From: Thermoanaerobaculia bacterium
GTDB lineage: Bacteria; Acidobacteriota; Thermoanaerobaculia; Multivoradales; JAHEKO01
DNA length: 64,000 nucleotides
Assembly (NCBI GenBank): GCA_947259925.1
Contig: CAMYOG010000034.1
Span: 1-64,000, forward strand
Reading direction: 5' to 3'
Shown here piece after piece: positions 34,950-44,761 of this stretch. A model generated the notes under the pieces. The model did no database searches, was not told the origin of the DNA, and saw nothing but the letters and a program-made list of their open reading frames with translations. Every line of letters begins with the position of its first letter. The first letter of the stretch is position 1. The position numbers were made by a program, and so were the translations under genes.

Positions 34950-37091
34950 GTGAAGCGATTCGCGGCCCTGGCCTTTCTACACCTGGCGCTGGCCGCGGGC
35001 GCCGGAGCCGATCTCGCAAACCCCTCGACCCTGACGATCCGGGAGCTCGAGCCCTCCCGGTTCGCCGTCGAGCTGACGCTGCCGGTCATCAGTGGGCGGG
35101 TCGTCAAGGCCAGGCCGGTCATTCCGGACGTCTGCCGGGTCGAGGGTGAGCCCGAGGTGCAGGGCGACGCCCGCAAGGCGATCCGAACCTGGACCATGAC
35201 CTGCGATCCGGAGGAGCTGGTGGGCGCCACGGTCGGCATCCAGGGCCTCCTCGGTACGGCGCTCGACGTCCTGCTGACCTTGGAGACCCTGGACGGCCGG
35301 CAGCACGTGCGGCAGCTCCGAGCGACCCAGGCGTACTTCGTGATTCCTCCACCGCCGACACTTGTCGAGCTCGCCCTGAGCGCCGGGCGCCGCGGGGTCG
35401 AGCGGGTGCTGCGGCGACCGGAGCTGGCGGTCGTGGTACTCATCGCGGTGCTCGTCGGCACCCGACGGAGGGCGCTCCTGGCGGCGGTGGTGGCCTTCTC
35501 GGTCGCCCAGGGACTCGGTCAGTGGCTGGCCGGGCAGAGCTGGATGGTGATGTCGCTCTTTCTTCCCCAGGTGGTCGCCGCGGGCATCGCCTGGTTGGTC
35601 GGGGTCGAGCTCATGGGGAGCCCCGTGCTGCGTCCGGGATGGTGGCGGCCGTTGGCGGCGTCGATGCTGGTGCTCGGGGCCCTCTATGGTGCGGCGCAAC
35701 CGGAGACCGTACCGAGCCTGGGGCTCTCGACGGGAGAGCAGAGCCTCTCGCTACTGCTCTTCGCCACCGGGGCGATCGCCGGACTGCTTCTACTGGTCCT
35801 GTGCATCCGCCAGCTGCAGCAGGCGCTCGTCGGACTCCCGGATGGCGTTCGCGAGCGGTGGACCTATCGCGTCGCCTACGTCTCCGTCGTGCTCGCGGGG
35901 GCGCTCTTCTTCTACCGGGCGACGGCGCCGATCTTCACCGGCGGAGTCGATCCTGTCGTGCCTCTGGTGTCGCTGGCGGCCGCCGCGGCGCTCGCCCTCT
36001 GGTTGCGGCGAAAGCATGGGGCCGCAGCCATCGCCCTGGCGGTCTTCGCTGCCGTCCTCTTTGCCGCCGGTCTGATCGTGAGCCTTCAGGGCGCCCTGTT
36101 TCTGCCTCTGGCCGCGTTGGCCGCGTACGGCCTACTGGCCGTGATCGGCGCTCGACTAATGCTCGCCGGAGCCTGGCCGACGTGGCTCGTCTCCGTGGTC
36201 GTTGCGGTCACCGCCCTCTACCAGGGCTACCACGCCGGGCAGGTCCTGGGTCACGAGGCGGCCCTGCCGGTCGCCAACGCGGCCGGGATGGGCGTGCTGG
36301 TGGCCGCGGTCTTTCTCGTCTTCTACCAGGCGCTCCCGGCCGGTGACGATTCCGGGCGGCCCTCGCTCAGGGTGCCTGGCTTCCTGGCCCTGGGCCTCGC
36401 CGCGCTCTGGCAGCTCGCCGACCATCGAGAGTGGCTGGCCGGACCGGTGGCCACCGATTTCGCGATGGGCATCGTACGCCTGCCGGTGCTGGCCGTGGTC
36501 TTGATCCTCGTCTCCTGGCTCCTCTGGCCACGCCGGCGCAGGTTCGCCCCGCAACCCGGAACCGAGGCGAGCGGAGCGCACCTGATCTTGCTCGGGCTGG
36601 CGTTCTTCATCCTGCCGCTCGGGACCCTGCGGGTAGACATCCCGTTCCATTCGCCGGACGCCCCGAGCGCGGCCCAGGCCGGTCGGGTGATGGATACCCT
36701 GCTGACCGATGCCTACCTGGCGTTCAACCTGGACGACGAGGACGCCGCCTTCGACCGCCTCGCCCGCAACCTCTCGGAGGAGCTGGTGGCCGACGTCTAT
36801 CTCGACAGCCGGCGGCGCCTGACGGCGGGCACCCGGGAGGGCGCCGAGGTCACGGTGCGGGACGTAGCCGTCACGGAGGTCGGCGACGCCATCGGCACGG
36901 AGGGCACCGCCTTCACCTATCCCTGTCAATGGGCCGTCACCGCGCGCGTCCGGCATCTGCAGCACATTCACAACCGACAGAATGTGTATTCAGGCGAGCT
37001 CACCCTGCGAGTCGAGGACGACCGGTGGAAGATCTCCGGACTCGAGCTGCTGAGTGAGGAGCGGGTCGTGCTGTCGTGGAGGGACTCGTGA
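34950..37091 (+). CDS. Large polytopic membrane protein, HupE/UreJ-like
   Basis: 713 aa from a GTG with a signal peptide (LAFLHLALAAGAGAD). A soluble periplasmic domain (residues 20-130) is followed by about fourteen hydrophobic segments between residues 150 and 560, then a soluble C-terminal domain (residues 570-710). The first membrane block resembles HupE/UreJ proteins, but the family's histidines are missing: the expected AHS-type motif reads VVAFSVAQGLGQ. HupE-like proteins are nickel or metal permease relatives. Loss of the histidines argues for another substrate. The PpiC gene directly precedes it. Confidence 0.6.
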   Translation: MKRFAALAFLHLALAAGAGADLANPSTLTIRELEPSRFAVELTLPVISGRVVKARPVIPDVCRVEGEPEVQGDARKAIRTWTMTCDPEELVGATVGIQGLLGTALDVLLTLETLDGRQHVRQLRATQAYFVIPPPPTLVELALSAGRRGVERVLRRPELAVVVLIAVLVGTRRRALLAAVVAFSVAQGLGQWLAGQSWMVMSLFLPQVVAAGIAWLVGVELMGSPVLRPGWWRPLAASMLVLGALYGAAQPETVPSLGLSTGEQSLSLLLFATGAIAGLLLLVLCIRQLQQALVGLPDGVRERWTYRVAYVSVVLAGALFFYRATAPIFTGGVDPVVPLVSLAAAAALALWLRRKHGAAAIALAVFAAVLFAAGLIVSLQGALFLPLAALAAYGLLAVIGARLMLAGAWPTWLVSVVVAVTALYQGYHAGQVLGHEAALPVANAAGMGVLVAAVFLVFYQALPAGDDSGRPSLRVPGFLALGLAALWQLADHREWLAGPVATDFAMGIVRLPVLAVVLILVSWLLWPRRRRFAPQPGTEASGAHLILLGLAFFILPLGTLRVDIPFHSPDAPSAAQAGRVMDTLLTDAYLAFNLDDEDAAFDRLARNLSEELVADVYLDSRRRLTAGTREGAEVTVRDVAVTEVGDAIGTEGTAFTYPCQWAVTARVRHLQHIHNRQNVYSGELTLRVEDDRWKISGLELLSEERVVLSWRDS

Positions 37092-37177
37092 TCGGCAATC
37101 CAACCCGGGCCGTGGTGCCTCTACAATGAATGGCCCGCCACTACGGTGGAAGGCCGATTGACCAGCGCGGGTAGATC

Positions 37178-38080
37178 TTGAGTCACCTCCGTCTCATCCT
37201 GCATGGCAAGGCCGCCGGCCGCGAGCCGGTCCGCCAGGCGGTGCAGGAGATCCGTGCCGAAGGTCACCGCGTGGAGGTCCGGGTCACCTGGGAAGCGGGC
37301 GACACGGTACGGTTCGCCGGAGAAGCCGCGGCCGATGGCGTCGATACGGTGGTCGCGGGCGGCGGCGACGGTACCCTCAACGAGGTGGTGCGGGGGGTCC
37401 TCGAAGAGAGCGAGTCGCCGCGCTGCTCGGTCGGGCTCCTGCCACTCGGTACCGCCAACGACTTCGCGCACGGCTGTGGCATTCCGGTCGACGATCCGGC
37501 GGCGGCCCTACGGCTGGCGGCCGAGAGCCGCCCGCAGCCGATCGATCTCGGCACCGTAACCGGCCGAGTCTTCGTCAACGTCGCCTCGGGAGGCCTGGGC
37601 ACCAAGCTGACCGTCGAGACGCCGCCGCAGATGAAAGACGTGCTCGGAGGCGCTTCCTATCTGATCACGGGCTTGCGTCGTTTCGGCGACATCCAGCCGG
37701 TGACCGGTCGCTTCCGCGGGCCCGACTTCTCGTGGGAGGGCGGCTTCTGGGCGATGGCGGCGGGGAACGGTCGTCAGGCGGGTGGCGGTGTCCCACTCTG
37801 TCCCGAGGCGCGTCTCGACGATGGGCTCCTGGATCTCGCGGTCATGCCGAAGCTGCCGGACGAGGAGCGGGTGGCGAAGTTGAGCGCGCTCCTGAAGGAG
37901 GGTCTTCCCGCCCTCGAGCGTGAGGTCGTCTATCGACAGCTGCCGTGGGTCGAGGTCGAGGTGCCGTCCAGGCTCCACGTCAATCTCGACGGGGAGCCGA
38001 TCCGCCAGGATCGACTACGCTTCGAGGTCCGCGAGCACTGGCTGCCATTCCATCTGCCGGACCCGGTCGAGAGCCGGTAG
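37178..38080 (+). CDS. yegS: YegS-like lipid kinase (diacylglycerol-kinase fold)
   Basis: 300 aa, the usual YegS length, beginning with a TTG (SHLRLILHGKAAGREP). The nucleotide-binding loop VVAGGGDGTLNEVVRGVL and the LPLGTANDFAHGCGI block are complete, and the C-terminal part reads LDDGLLDLAVMP and LHVNLDGEP as in the family. It should phosphorylate a lipid head group such as phosphatidylglycerol or diacylglycerol at the inner membrane. It stands alone between the HupE-like gene and the Tyr-rich protein. Confidence 0.9.
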   Translation: MSHLRLILHGKAAGREPVRQAVQEIRAEGHRVEVRVTWEAGDTVRFAGEAAADGVDTVVAGGGDGTLNEVVRGVLEESESPRCSVGLLPLGTANDFAHGCGIPVDDPAAALRLAAESRPQPIDLGTVTGRVFVNVASGGLGTKLTVETPPQMKDVLGGASYLITGLRRFGDIQPVTGRFRGPDFSWEGGFWAMAAGNGRQAGGGVPLCPEARLDDGLLDLAVMPKLPDEERVAKLSALLKEGLPALEREVVYRQLPWVEVEVPSRLHVNLDGEPIRQDRLRFEVREHWLPFHLPDPVESR

Positions 38081-38125
38081 GATCGCGGCTGGCCTGAGCA
38101 GTCCCCCGAAGAAGGAGAACAAGCA

Positions 38126-40435
38126 GTGAATCGACAGGCAGCATTCGTCTTCTCTTTCGTCGTAGCGGGCCTTCTGGTGACCGCTGCGACCGCCCAGGAG
38201 CCCAAGATCCTCGAGTGGCCGCGCGAGTTCACCAATGAAGCCGGCGCCAAGCTGATCGTCTACCAACCGCAAGTGACCGAGTGGCAGGACTCCGAGCGCC
38301 TGCACGGCCGGGCGGCCATCGCGGTCTCGCCTCCGGGCGCGGACAAGCCGAACTTCGGCACCTTCGAGTTCGAGGCCGATACCGAGGTCGATCTGGAGCG
38401 CCGCATGGTCAGGGCGACCGACTTCGAGATCGTTCAGCACAACTTCCCGACCCTCGACGAGCCGCAGTCGCAGAGGCTGCTCACGAAGCTGAACGAGCTC
38501 CTGCCGAAGGACGAGCAGATCGTCGCCCTCGACCGGGTCGTGGCCAATCTCGAGCGAGCCGAGAACGTCGATCACGGCATCGAGACCAATACCAAGCCAC
38601 CGAAGATCTTCGCCAGCGAGGAGGAGTCGATCCTCGTTCTGATCGACGGCAAACCGATCTGGGCGCCGATCGAGGACAACGACCTGCAGTTCGCGGTCAA
38701 CACGAATTGGGATCTGTTCCACCACGAGAAGACCTCGACCTACTACCTCCGCAACGACGACGCCTGGATCAAGGCGTCGAGCCTGGGCGGCCCCTGGTCG
38801 CCGGCGGGCAAGCTGCCCAAGAGCTTCAAGAAGCTCTCCAAGAAAGATCCGAACTGGGAGGAGGTCCGAGCCAACCTGCCGGGCAAGAAGATCAAGACGA
38901 GCGACGTACCGAACGTCTTCATGAGCGAGGCGCCGGCGGAGCTGATCGTGACCAAGGGGCCGCCGGCCCTGCAGCAGGTCGAGGGGACCAAGCTCCTCTG
39001 GGTGACCAACACCGACAGCGACCTCTTCCTCTACAGCCCCGAGACCCGGTTCTACTATCTGGTCTCGGGCCGCTGGTTCCGCGCCGACGACCTCGACGGC
39101 AAGTGGAGCTTCGCCACCCACGACCTGCCCGAGGAGTTCTCGGACTTTCCCGCGGACCACCCTCGAGCCAGCATCCGCGCCTCCGTTCCGGGCACGCCCG
39201 AGGCCGAGGAAGCGGTGCTGCTGGCGCAGATCCCCCAGAAGGCGAAGGTCGAGCGCGACAAGGTCACCGCCGAGGTGAGCTACGTCGGCGAGCCCGAGTT
39301 CAAGGAGATCGAGGGGACGTCGATGTACCACGCGGTCAACACGCAGAGCGACGTGATCCGCGTCGGCGACCTCTACTATCTCTGCTTCCAGGCGGTCTGG
39401 TTCGTCTCGGCCTCGCCGGAGGGTCCGTGGGTGGTCGCTGACGATATTCCGGACGAGATCTACTCCATCCCGCCGAGCTCGCCCGTCTACCACACCACCT
39501 ACGTGCAGGTGTACGACCACGATCCGTCCTGGGTCACGTTCGGCTACACGGCGGGCTACTACGGCGTCTACTGGTCGTACGGCTGTACCTTCTGGGGTAC
39601 GGGCTGGTACTACCCGCCCTATTCCTACTGGGGTCCGTACTATTCCTACCCGATCTACTACGGCTATCCGTACAGCTACGGGGTCGGTGCCTACTACAAC
39701 CCCTACACCGGTACCTACGGCCGGGGTGCGGTCGCCTACGGACCCTACGGAGGCGCCGGGTTCGGCACCGCCTACAACCCGCGTACCGGCACCTATGCGC
39801 GGGGGGCAGCCGCCTACGGGCCGTACAGCGCGCGCGGCTGGGCCGAGGCGTACAACCCGCGCACCGGTACCTACGCGCGGACGCGCCAGGGAGCGAATCC
39901 CTATGCGAGCTGGGGCACGACCAGCGTCCAGCGCGGCAACGATTGGGCGCGCACCGCGCGCTACAGCGACAGCCGCGGCACCGTGGCCGGGGCGAGGACC
40001 TCGCAAGGTGGCGCTGCCATCGGCTACAGCGGCGACCGCGGCACCGGCGGTGCCGTGCGCACGGCCGGCGGAGATCTCTACGCCGGTCGCGACGGCAACG
40101 TCTACCGCCGCGATGGCGACGGCTGGTCGAAGTACGGCGACGGCGGCTGGAGTCAGGTCGAGCGATCGGGAGAAAGGGCGGGTGATCGCGCCGGTGCGGC
40201 CGGTGACCGAGGCTACTCGGCGGGTCGCGCCGGAACCGTCGATCGCGGCACGATGGATCAGCTGAATCGAGATCGCTACGGGCGCTCGGCGGGCAGCGCG
40301 CGCAGCGGCCAGTACGGCGGCTGGCAGAGCAGCGGTGGCTCGCGGCCGAGCCGCGGCGGTTATGGCAGCTACGGTGGCCGCGGCGGAGGCTATGGGGGCG
40401 GTGGCATGCGCGGCGGGGGCGGTCGCCGCCGGTAG
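38126..40435 (+). CDS. Secreted protein with Tyr/Gly-rich repeat tail
   Basis: 769 aa from a GTG behind AAGGAGAA; signal peptide VVAGLLVTAATAQE. Residues 25-450 are a repetitive beta-rich region in which short Trp/Tyr units recur (LQFAVNTNWDLFHHEKTSTYYL, LLWVTNTDSDLFLYSPETRFYYL, MYHAVNTQSDVIRVGDLYYL), each followed by a form of WxxAxSLxGPWxxA. Residues 455-530 are extremely Tyr-rich (YYPPYSYWGPYYSYPIYYG), then 26-residue NPRTGTYARGAAAYGPY repeats, then an Arg/Gly/Ser tail ending GGGGRRR. It is probably surface-exposed. I know related sequences only as uncharacterised proteins. Confidence 0.85.
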   Translation: MNRQAAFVFSFVVAGLLVTAATAQEPKILEWPREFTNEAGAKLIVYQPQVTEWQDSERLHGRAAIAVSPPGADKPNFGTFEFEADTEVDLERRMVRATDFEIVQHNFPTLDEPQSQRLLTKLNELLPKDEQIVALDRVVANLERAENVDHGIETNTKPPKIFASEEESILVLIDGKPIWAPIEDNDLQFAVNTNWDLFHHEKTSTYYLRNDDAWIKASSLGGPWSPAGKLPKSFKKLSKKDPNWEEVRANLPGKKIKTSDVPNVFMSEAPAELIVTKGPPALQQVEGTKLLWVTNTDSDLFLYSPETRFYYLVSGRWFRADDLDGKWSFATHDLPEEFSDFPADHPRASIRASVPGTPEAEEAVLLAQIPQKAKVERDKVTAEVSYVGEPEFKEIEGTSMYHAVNTQSDVIRVGDLYYLCFQAVWFVSASPEGPWVVADDIPDEIYSIPPSSPVYHTTYVQVYDHDPSWVTFGYTAGYYGVYWSYGCTFWGTGWYYPPYSYWGPYYSYPIYYGYPYSYGVGAYYNPYTGTYGRGAVAYGPYGGAGFGTAYNPRTGTYARGAAAYGPYSARGWAEAYNPRTGTYARTRQGANPYASWGTTSVQRGNDWARTARYSDSRGTVAGARTSQGGAAIGYSGDRGTGGAVRTAGGDLYAGRDGNVYRRDGDGWSKYGDGGWSQVERSGERAGDRAGAAGDRGYSAGRAGTVDRGTMDQLNRDRYGRSAGSARSGQYGGWQSSGGSRPSRGGYGSYGGRGGGYGGGGMRGGGGRRR
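39690..39890 (+). repeat. In-gene tandem repeat, 78-bp period
   Basis: Two full and one partial copy of a 26-codon unit. Each begins NPxTGTYxRGAxAYGPY and continues with about nine Gly/Ala/Trp-containing residues before the next AYNP. The copies differ at scattered codons, so the repeat is an old, selected protein repeat rather than a recent duplication. Confidence 0.8.
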
Positions 40436-40531
40436 CCTCTAGCCTGAGCTTCTCACCGGCTTCCTACTGTGCCGGCCGCTGTACCCTATGCTTTCGAGAG
40501 AGAATCGAAGTTCCCTTCTCGCACCAGGACA

Positions 40532-42502
40532 GTGACTCGCAATCGTTCGATCCGCACCCGACTGCTGTTCGACCAGGTGCTGCTGATTCTGCTGCTCGGT
40601 GGGACACTGATGGCGACCACGTTCATCGGTGCGCGGCGGGCGTTCGAAACGCTCTCGAGCACGCTGATCGAGCGCGCTGGCGACCAGGCGGAGATCGAGC
40701 TGCAGCGCTTCTTCGATCCGATCGCGGCAGTGATCGGAGGTCTGCGCAGCTGGGATCAGTCGGGGCTCCTGCCGGCGGCCGAGGGCTTGGCGACCAGGAC
40801 CGCCCTGCTACCGATGATCGACAGCCTGCCACAGATCTCTGGTATAGCTCTCGCCGACGAAGGTGGCGCCGGCCTTTCCTTCGTTCGGGTCGAGGATGGC
40901 TGGCGGACGCGCTCTACGATCGCCGACGAATCGGGGCTCTCGTCGGTGTGGCTCGACGCGGCCGACGACACCCAAGGCACCGACTACGATCCCCGAACTC
41001 GTCCCTGGTTCCTGGGCGCGACCTCGGTCGAGCCGGGCTCGATCTTCTGGACCGAGCCCTACATCTTCTTTACCTCCCAGAATCCCGGTATGACCGCCTC
41101 GGTCGCCTACGAAGTTGCCGATGAAGGGCGACGAGTCGCCGGTGTCGATGTCGACCTGGCCGATCTGGCAGACTACGCACGGCGCATCGACGTCAGCCCG
41201 GGTGGAGGCCTCTGGATCCTCACCTGGAACCGCCGACTGCTCGCCTGGCCGGAGAGCGCCGAGATCTGGGGCGACCGGGATCCCGAGAGCGCGCTCCTGC
41301 AACGGCCGGTGGAGCTCGGGCTGCCTTTGATCGACGATTCGATGGTCGCGGTTCTGGAACGACGATCCGATGTCGCAGGCGCCCCGATCCGCTTCGCGAG
41401 CGGTGGCGAGGACTGGTGGGTCGCCGGGCGACGGTTCGCGCTCACGGATTCCCGGTCGCTGATGATCGTCGTCACCGTGCCGCATGCCGACCTGCTCGGC
41501 GACCGCGCGAACATCCGGTACTGGATCCTCGCGCTGACCGCGCTCGCCCTCGTGGCCGCCGTCTTGCGTGCCCTTGTCCTGGCGCGCCGGTTCAGTACCC
41601 CGATCGAGGCACTCGCTCGGCAGAGCGACCGCATCAGCCAGGGAGACCTCGAGGCGGCCGAGCCGATCTCGGCCGGGGTCGCCGAGGTCCAGCAGCTCGC
41701 GGACTCGCACGAACGTATGCGAAAGGGCCTCGAGACCCTGCTCAAGCTCGAGGGCGATCTCCAGGTCGCACGACAGATCCAGCAGAAGACGTTCCCGACC
41801 GAGCTGCCGAGTCTCGCCGGGTTCGACGTCGTCGGCTGGAGCCAGCCGGCGGACGAGACCGGCGGCGACAGCTACGACGTGATCGGAATCGACGCCAACG
41901 GTGCGCCAACCCAGGGGGAGGCCGAGCGCCTGATTCTGATGCTGGCGGATGCCACCGGGCACGGCATCGGACCGGCGCTCTCGGTCACCCAGCTGCGGGC
42001 CATGCTACGGATGGCGATCCGTAACGGCAGCTCCCTGGAGCAGACCGCGGCCCACCTCAACGAGCAGCTCTACGCCGACCTGCCGCAGGGCCGCTTCATC
42101 ACCGCCTGGCTGGGCGAGCTCGGGCCGGACGGGACGCTGGCGACCTTCTCCGGCGGCCAGGCGCCGCTGCTCGTCTACCGCGCGGCGAGCGGCGAGACCA
42201 AGGCTCTGAATGCGAGCGCAACGCCACTCGGCCTCTTGCCGCCAATGCCGGTCGTGCTGCCGCCGGCAACGCAGCTTGCCCCCGGCGACATCTACGTGGT
42301 GTTGTCGGACGGCTTCTTCGAAGCGACGAACGACCACGGCGAGGAGTTCGACAAGAAGGGTGTGATCGAAGTCTTGGCGGCGTACGCAAGTCGAGCTTCC
42401 AGCGAGATCCTGGAGGCACTGCGAGACGCGCTGCGCGAGTTTACGAACGATGCGCCTTTAGACGACGACCGCACGGCTGTCATCATCAAGAGGAAGCCAT
42501 GA
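40532..42502 (+). CDS. Cache-HAMP-PP2C (SpoIIE-type) serine phosphatase
   Basis: 656 aa from a GTG at 40532 just before TRNRSIRTRLLFDQ and the first membrane helix; an upstream GTG at 40469 adds 21 residues. Residues 40-330 form an extracytoplasmic dCache-like sensor (GTDYDPRTRPWFLGATS, WTEPYIFF). A second helix (LALTALALVAAVLRALVL) leads to a HAMP domain (STPIEALARQSDRISQGDLE) and a short coiled coil. The phosphatase domain has DETGGDSYDVIG, LMLADATGHGIGPAL, LSDGFFEATND and DDDRTAVII. It would turn an external signal into Ser/Thr dephosphorylation. It is coupled to the ion channel gene by ATGA. Confidence 0.92.
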   Translation: MTRNRSIRTRLLFDQVLLILLLGGTLMATTFIGARRAFETLSSTLIERAGDQAEIELQRFFDPIAAVIGGLRSWDQSGLLPAAEGLATRTALLPMIDSLPQISGIALADEGGAGLSFVRVEDGWRTRSTIADESGLSSVWLDAADDTQGTDYDPRTRPWFLGATSVEPGSIFWTEPYIFFTSQNPGMTASVAYEVADEGRRVAGVDVDLADLADYARRIDVSPGGGLWILTWNRRLLAWPESAEIWGDRDPESALLQRPVELGLPLIDDSMVAVLERRSDVAGAPIRFASGGEDWWVAGRRFALTDSRSLMIVVTVPHADLLGDRANIRYWILALTALALVAAVLRALVLARRFSTPIEALARQSDRISQGDLEAAEPISAGVAEVQQLADSHERMRKGLETLLKLEGDLQVARQIQQKTFPTELPSLAGFDVVGWSQPADETGGDSYDVIGIDANGAPTQGEAERLILMLADATGHGIGPALSVTQLRAMLRMAIRNGSSLEQTAAHLNEQLYADLPQGRFITAWLGELGPDGTLATFSGGQAPLLVYRAASGETKALNASATPLGLLPPMPVVLPPATQLAPGDIYVVLSDGFFEATNDHGEEFDKKGVIEVLAAYASRASSEILEALRDALREFTNDAPLDDDRTAVIIKRKP

Positions 42503-43197
42503 CCTCCACTGAGCGAATGACCCGTCAAGAGGATCGTCCCAGGTTCAAGCCCCTGCTCATCTCTCTGCTCGCCCTCTTCCTGCTCTATCCGGTGATGGTC
42601 GAGCTGGGGCTTGAGCGGCTCTTTCGAGTCCTATTCATCTTCGTTCTGGTAGCAGCGGTCTTCTCGCTCAGCGGAACGCGCCGACATCTGGTCATCGCAC
42701 TCGTGCTTGCGGTACCGACCGCGGTCGGGCAGACGATCGCGCTCGCCAACCCGATCAAGCCCGTCCTCCTGATCGCGACATCGCTCGCGTTTCTCTTCCT
42801 GACCTACGTCATCGTGGTTGTTCTGAGCGCAGTCCTGCAGCCGGGCAAGGTGACCGGCGACAAGATCGCCGGCGCGATCTGCGGCTATCTTCTTCTCGGG
42901 TTGACCTGGGCGATGGCCTACGGCATCGTCGCCGTCCTCCAGCCAGGTGCGTTCAATATTCCCGACGACCTGCTAGGAGTCGTCGGAGGCGAAAGCGACG
43001 CCGAGTACGGCTTCATCTACTACAGCTTCGTCACCATTACCACGCTCGGCTACGGCGAGATCACGCCCTTGGTACCCTTCGCCCGTACCCTCGCCTGGAT
43101 GGAAGCGCTGATCGGACAGCTCTACATCGCGATTCTTGTGGCGCGGCTGGTGGCGCTACAGATCATGCACGGCGCCAGCTCGCCCGGCGACTCCTAG
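42499..43197 (+). CDS. Six-helix potassium channel protein
   Basis: 232 aa. About six membrane helices, with a pore loop YYSFVTITTLGYGEITP containing the K+ selectivity filter TLGYG between the last two. The ATG overlaps the phosphatase stop (ATGA), which argues for a shared pathway. There is no RCK domain or cyclic-nucleotide site, and only weak charge in the fourth helix, so gating would have to come from elsewhere. Few bacterial channels are paired with a PP2C sensor. Confidence 0.9.
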   Translation: MTSTERMTRQEDRPRFKPLLISLLALFLLYPVMVELGLERLFRVLFIFVLVAAVFSLSGTRRHLVIALVLAVPTAVGQTIALANPIKPVLLIATSLAFLFLTYVIVVVLSAVLQPGKVTGDKIAGAICGYLLLGLTWAMAYGIVAVLQPGAFNIPDDLLGVVGGESDAEYGFIYYSFVTITTLGYGEITPLVPFARTLAWMEALIGQLYIAILVARLVALQIMHGASSPGDS

Positions 43198-43212
43198 GAG
43201 ATCGGACCCCGC

Positions 43213-44739
43213 ATGCGAACCTACCTGTCGGCTGGCCTGGTATGTCTCACCTTGCTCTTCGGTTGCGGCGGCGCCAACGAAGGCGAGATCGAACGGTCAA
43301 CGGTAGCGAGCGACGCGACGGCGGTTACCGAGAACGTGTCGGAGCTGACCGATGAGCTGATGGCTTACGGCAGTCAAGCCGCCGCCCAGCTCGGCCTCGG
43401 CGAGTCGTTCACCGACGACTTCGACGGTCTGGCCGAGCGGCGGGTGATCCGGGTGCTGGTGCCCTACAGCCGGACCTACTACTTCATCGAACGGGCCAAG
43501 CAGCAGGGCATCACGTACGAGGCGCTCAAGCTGTTCGAGAAGGAGATCAACGAGAAGCTGGGCACCGGCCACGTCAAGGTCCACGTCGTACCGATCCCGA
43601 CCTCGCGTGACCGTCTCCTTCCCGATCTGGTCGACGGCCGCGGCGATCTGGCGGCAGCCGGTCTCACCATTACGCCCGAGCGACTGAAGCTGGTCGATTT
43701 CTCCGACCCCTTCGCCAGGAGAGTCCGCGAGATCGTCGTGACCACTTCCGACGAACCACCGCTGGCCAGCGTCGACGACCTGGCCGGAAGGTCGGTCTAC
43801 GTGCGCACTTCGAGCAGCTACTACGAGAGCCTGCTGGAGCTCAATGAGCGGTTCGAGCGCGACGGTCTGGCGCCGATGACGATCGAAGAGGCCGAAGAGG
43901 CGCTGGAAGACGAGGATCTGCTCGAGATGCTCAACGCCGGCCTACTCGAGACCGTGATCGTGGACGACCACAAGGCCGAGCTCTGGTCAGAGCTGTTCGA
44001 GAACATCGCCCTCCACCCGGAGGCGGCGGTACGAACCGGCGGCGAGGTCGCCTGGGCGTTTCGCAAGGACAGCCCGCGGCTCGCCGAGGTCGTCAACCGC
44101 TTCGTCGCCGGCCACAAACAGGGAACCCTGATGGGGAACATCCTCATCAAGCGCTATTGGAAGGACACCAAGTGGGTGTCGAGCGCTCTCGCCGAAGACG
44201 AGCGCGAGCGTTACGACGCCACGGTCGGGATATTCCGCGAGTACGCGAATCGGTACGACTTCGACCATTTGATGATGGTCGCTCAGGGCTACCAGGAGTC
44301 GGGTCTGGATCAGGGGGTGGTGAGCCCGGTCGGCGCGATCGGCATCATGCAGCTCCTGCCCAGCACCGCGTCGGACTCCTCGGTCGGGATTCCGGACATC
44401 TCGACCCCCGAGAACAACATCCACGCCGGCGTCAAGTACATGCGCTGGATTCTCGACACCTACTTCGACGATCCCGCTATGGATGAGCGGAATCGGGTGC
44501 TGCTGGCGTTCGCTTCGTACAACGCGGGTGCCAACCGGATCCGCCGCCTGCGCCGCAAGGCCGAGGAGCGGGGTCTCGATCCGAACCGGTGGTTCGGCAA
44601 TGTCGAGCTGATCGCCGCCGAAGAGATCGGCCGCGAGACGGTTCAATACGTCGGCAACATCTACAAGTACTACGCGGCCTACAGACTGGTCGAAGAACAG
44701 CGGGCACGCCGCACCGGCGCGCGCCAGGCTGTTTCCTAG
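43213..44739 (+). CDS. mltF: Membrane-bound lytic transglycosylase, MltF type
   Basis: 508 aa. Lipobox LLFGC anchors it to a membrane. Residues 75-300 form a solute-binding family 3 domain (RRVIRVLVPYSRTYYFIE, GRGDLAAAGLTITPERL, DLAGRSVYVRTSSSYYE). Residues 330-495 form the SLT lysozyme-like domain (MMVAQGYQESGLDQGVVSP with the catalytic Glu, GAIGIMQLLPST, FASYNAGANRIRRL). It cleaves peptidoglycan with 1,6-anhydro formation. This domain order is that of MltF. It is 15 nt after the channel gene in the same operon. Confidence 0.93.
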   Translation: MRTYLSAGLVCLTLLFGCGGANEGEIERSTVASDATAVTENVSELTDELMAYGSQAAAQLGLGESFTDDFDGLAERRVIRVLVPYSRTYYFIERAKQQGITYEALKLFEKEINEKLGTGHVKVHVVPIPTSRDRLLPDLVDGRGDLAAAGLTITPERLKLVDFSDPFARRVREIVVTTSDEPPLASVDDLAGRSVYVRTSSSYYESLLELNERFERDGLAPMTIEEAEEALEDEDLLEMLNAGLLETVIVDDHKAELWSELFENIALHPEAAVRTGGEVAWAFRKDSPRLAEVVNRFVAGHKQGTLMGNILIKRYWKDTKWVSSALAEDERERYDATVGIFREYANRYDFDHLMMVAQGYQESGLDQGVVSPVGAIGIMQLLPSTASDSSVGIPDISTPENNIHAGVKYMRWILDTYFDDPAMDERNRVLLAFASYNAGANRIRRLRRKAEERGLDPNRWFGNVELIAAEEIGRETVQYVGNIYKYYAAYRLVEEQRARRTGARQAVS

Positions 44740-44761
44740 GGCCCGGCCGCAAGGAGTCGTC

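Noticed and set aside
38015..40006. 663-codon minus-strand frame
   Set aside because: Antisense to the Tyr-rich secreted protein; no motif, and the composition mirrors its codon usage.
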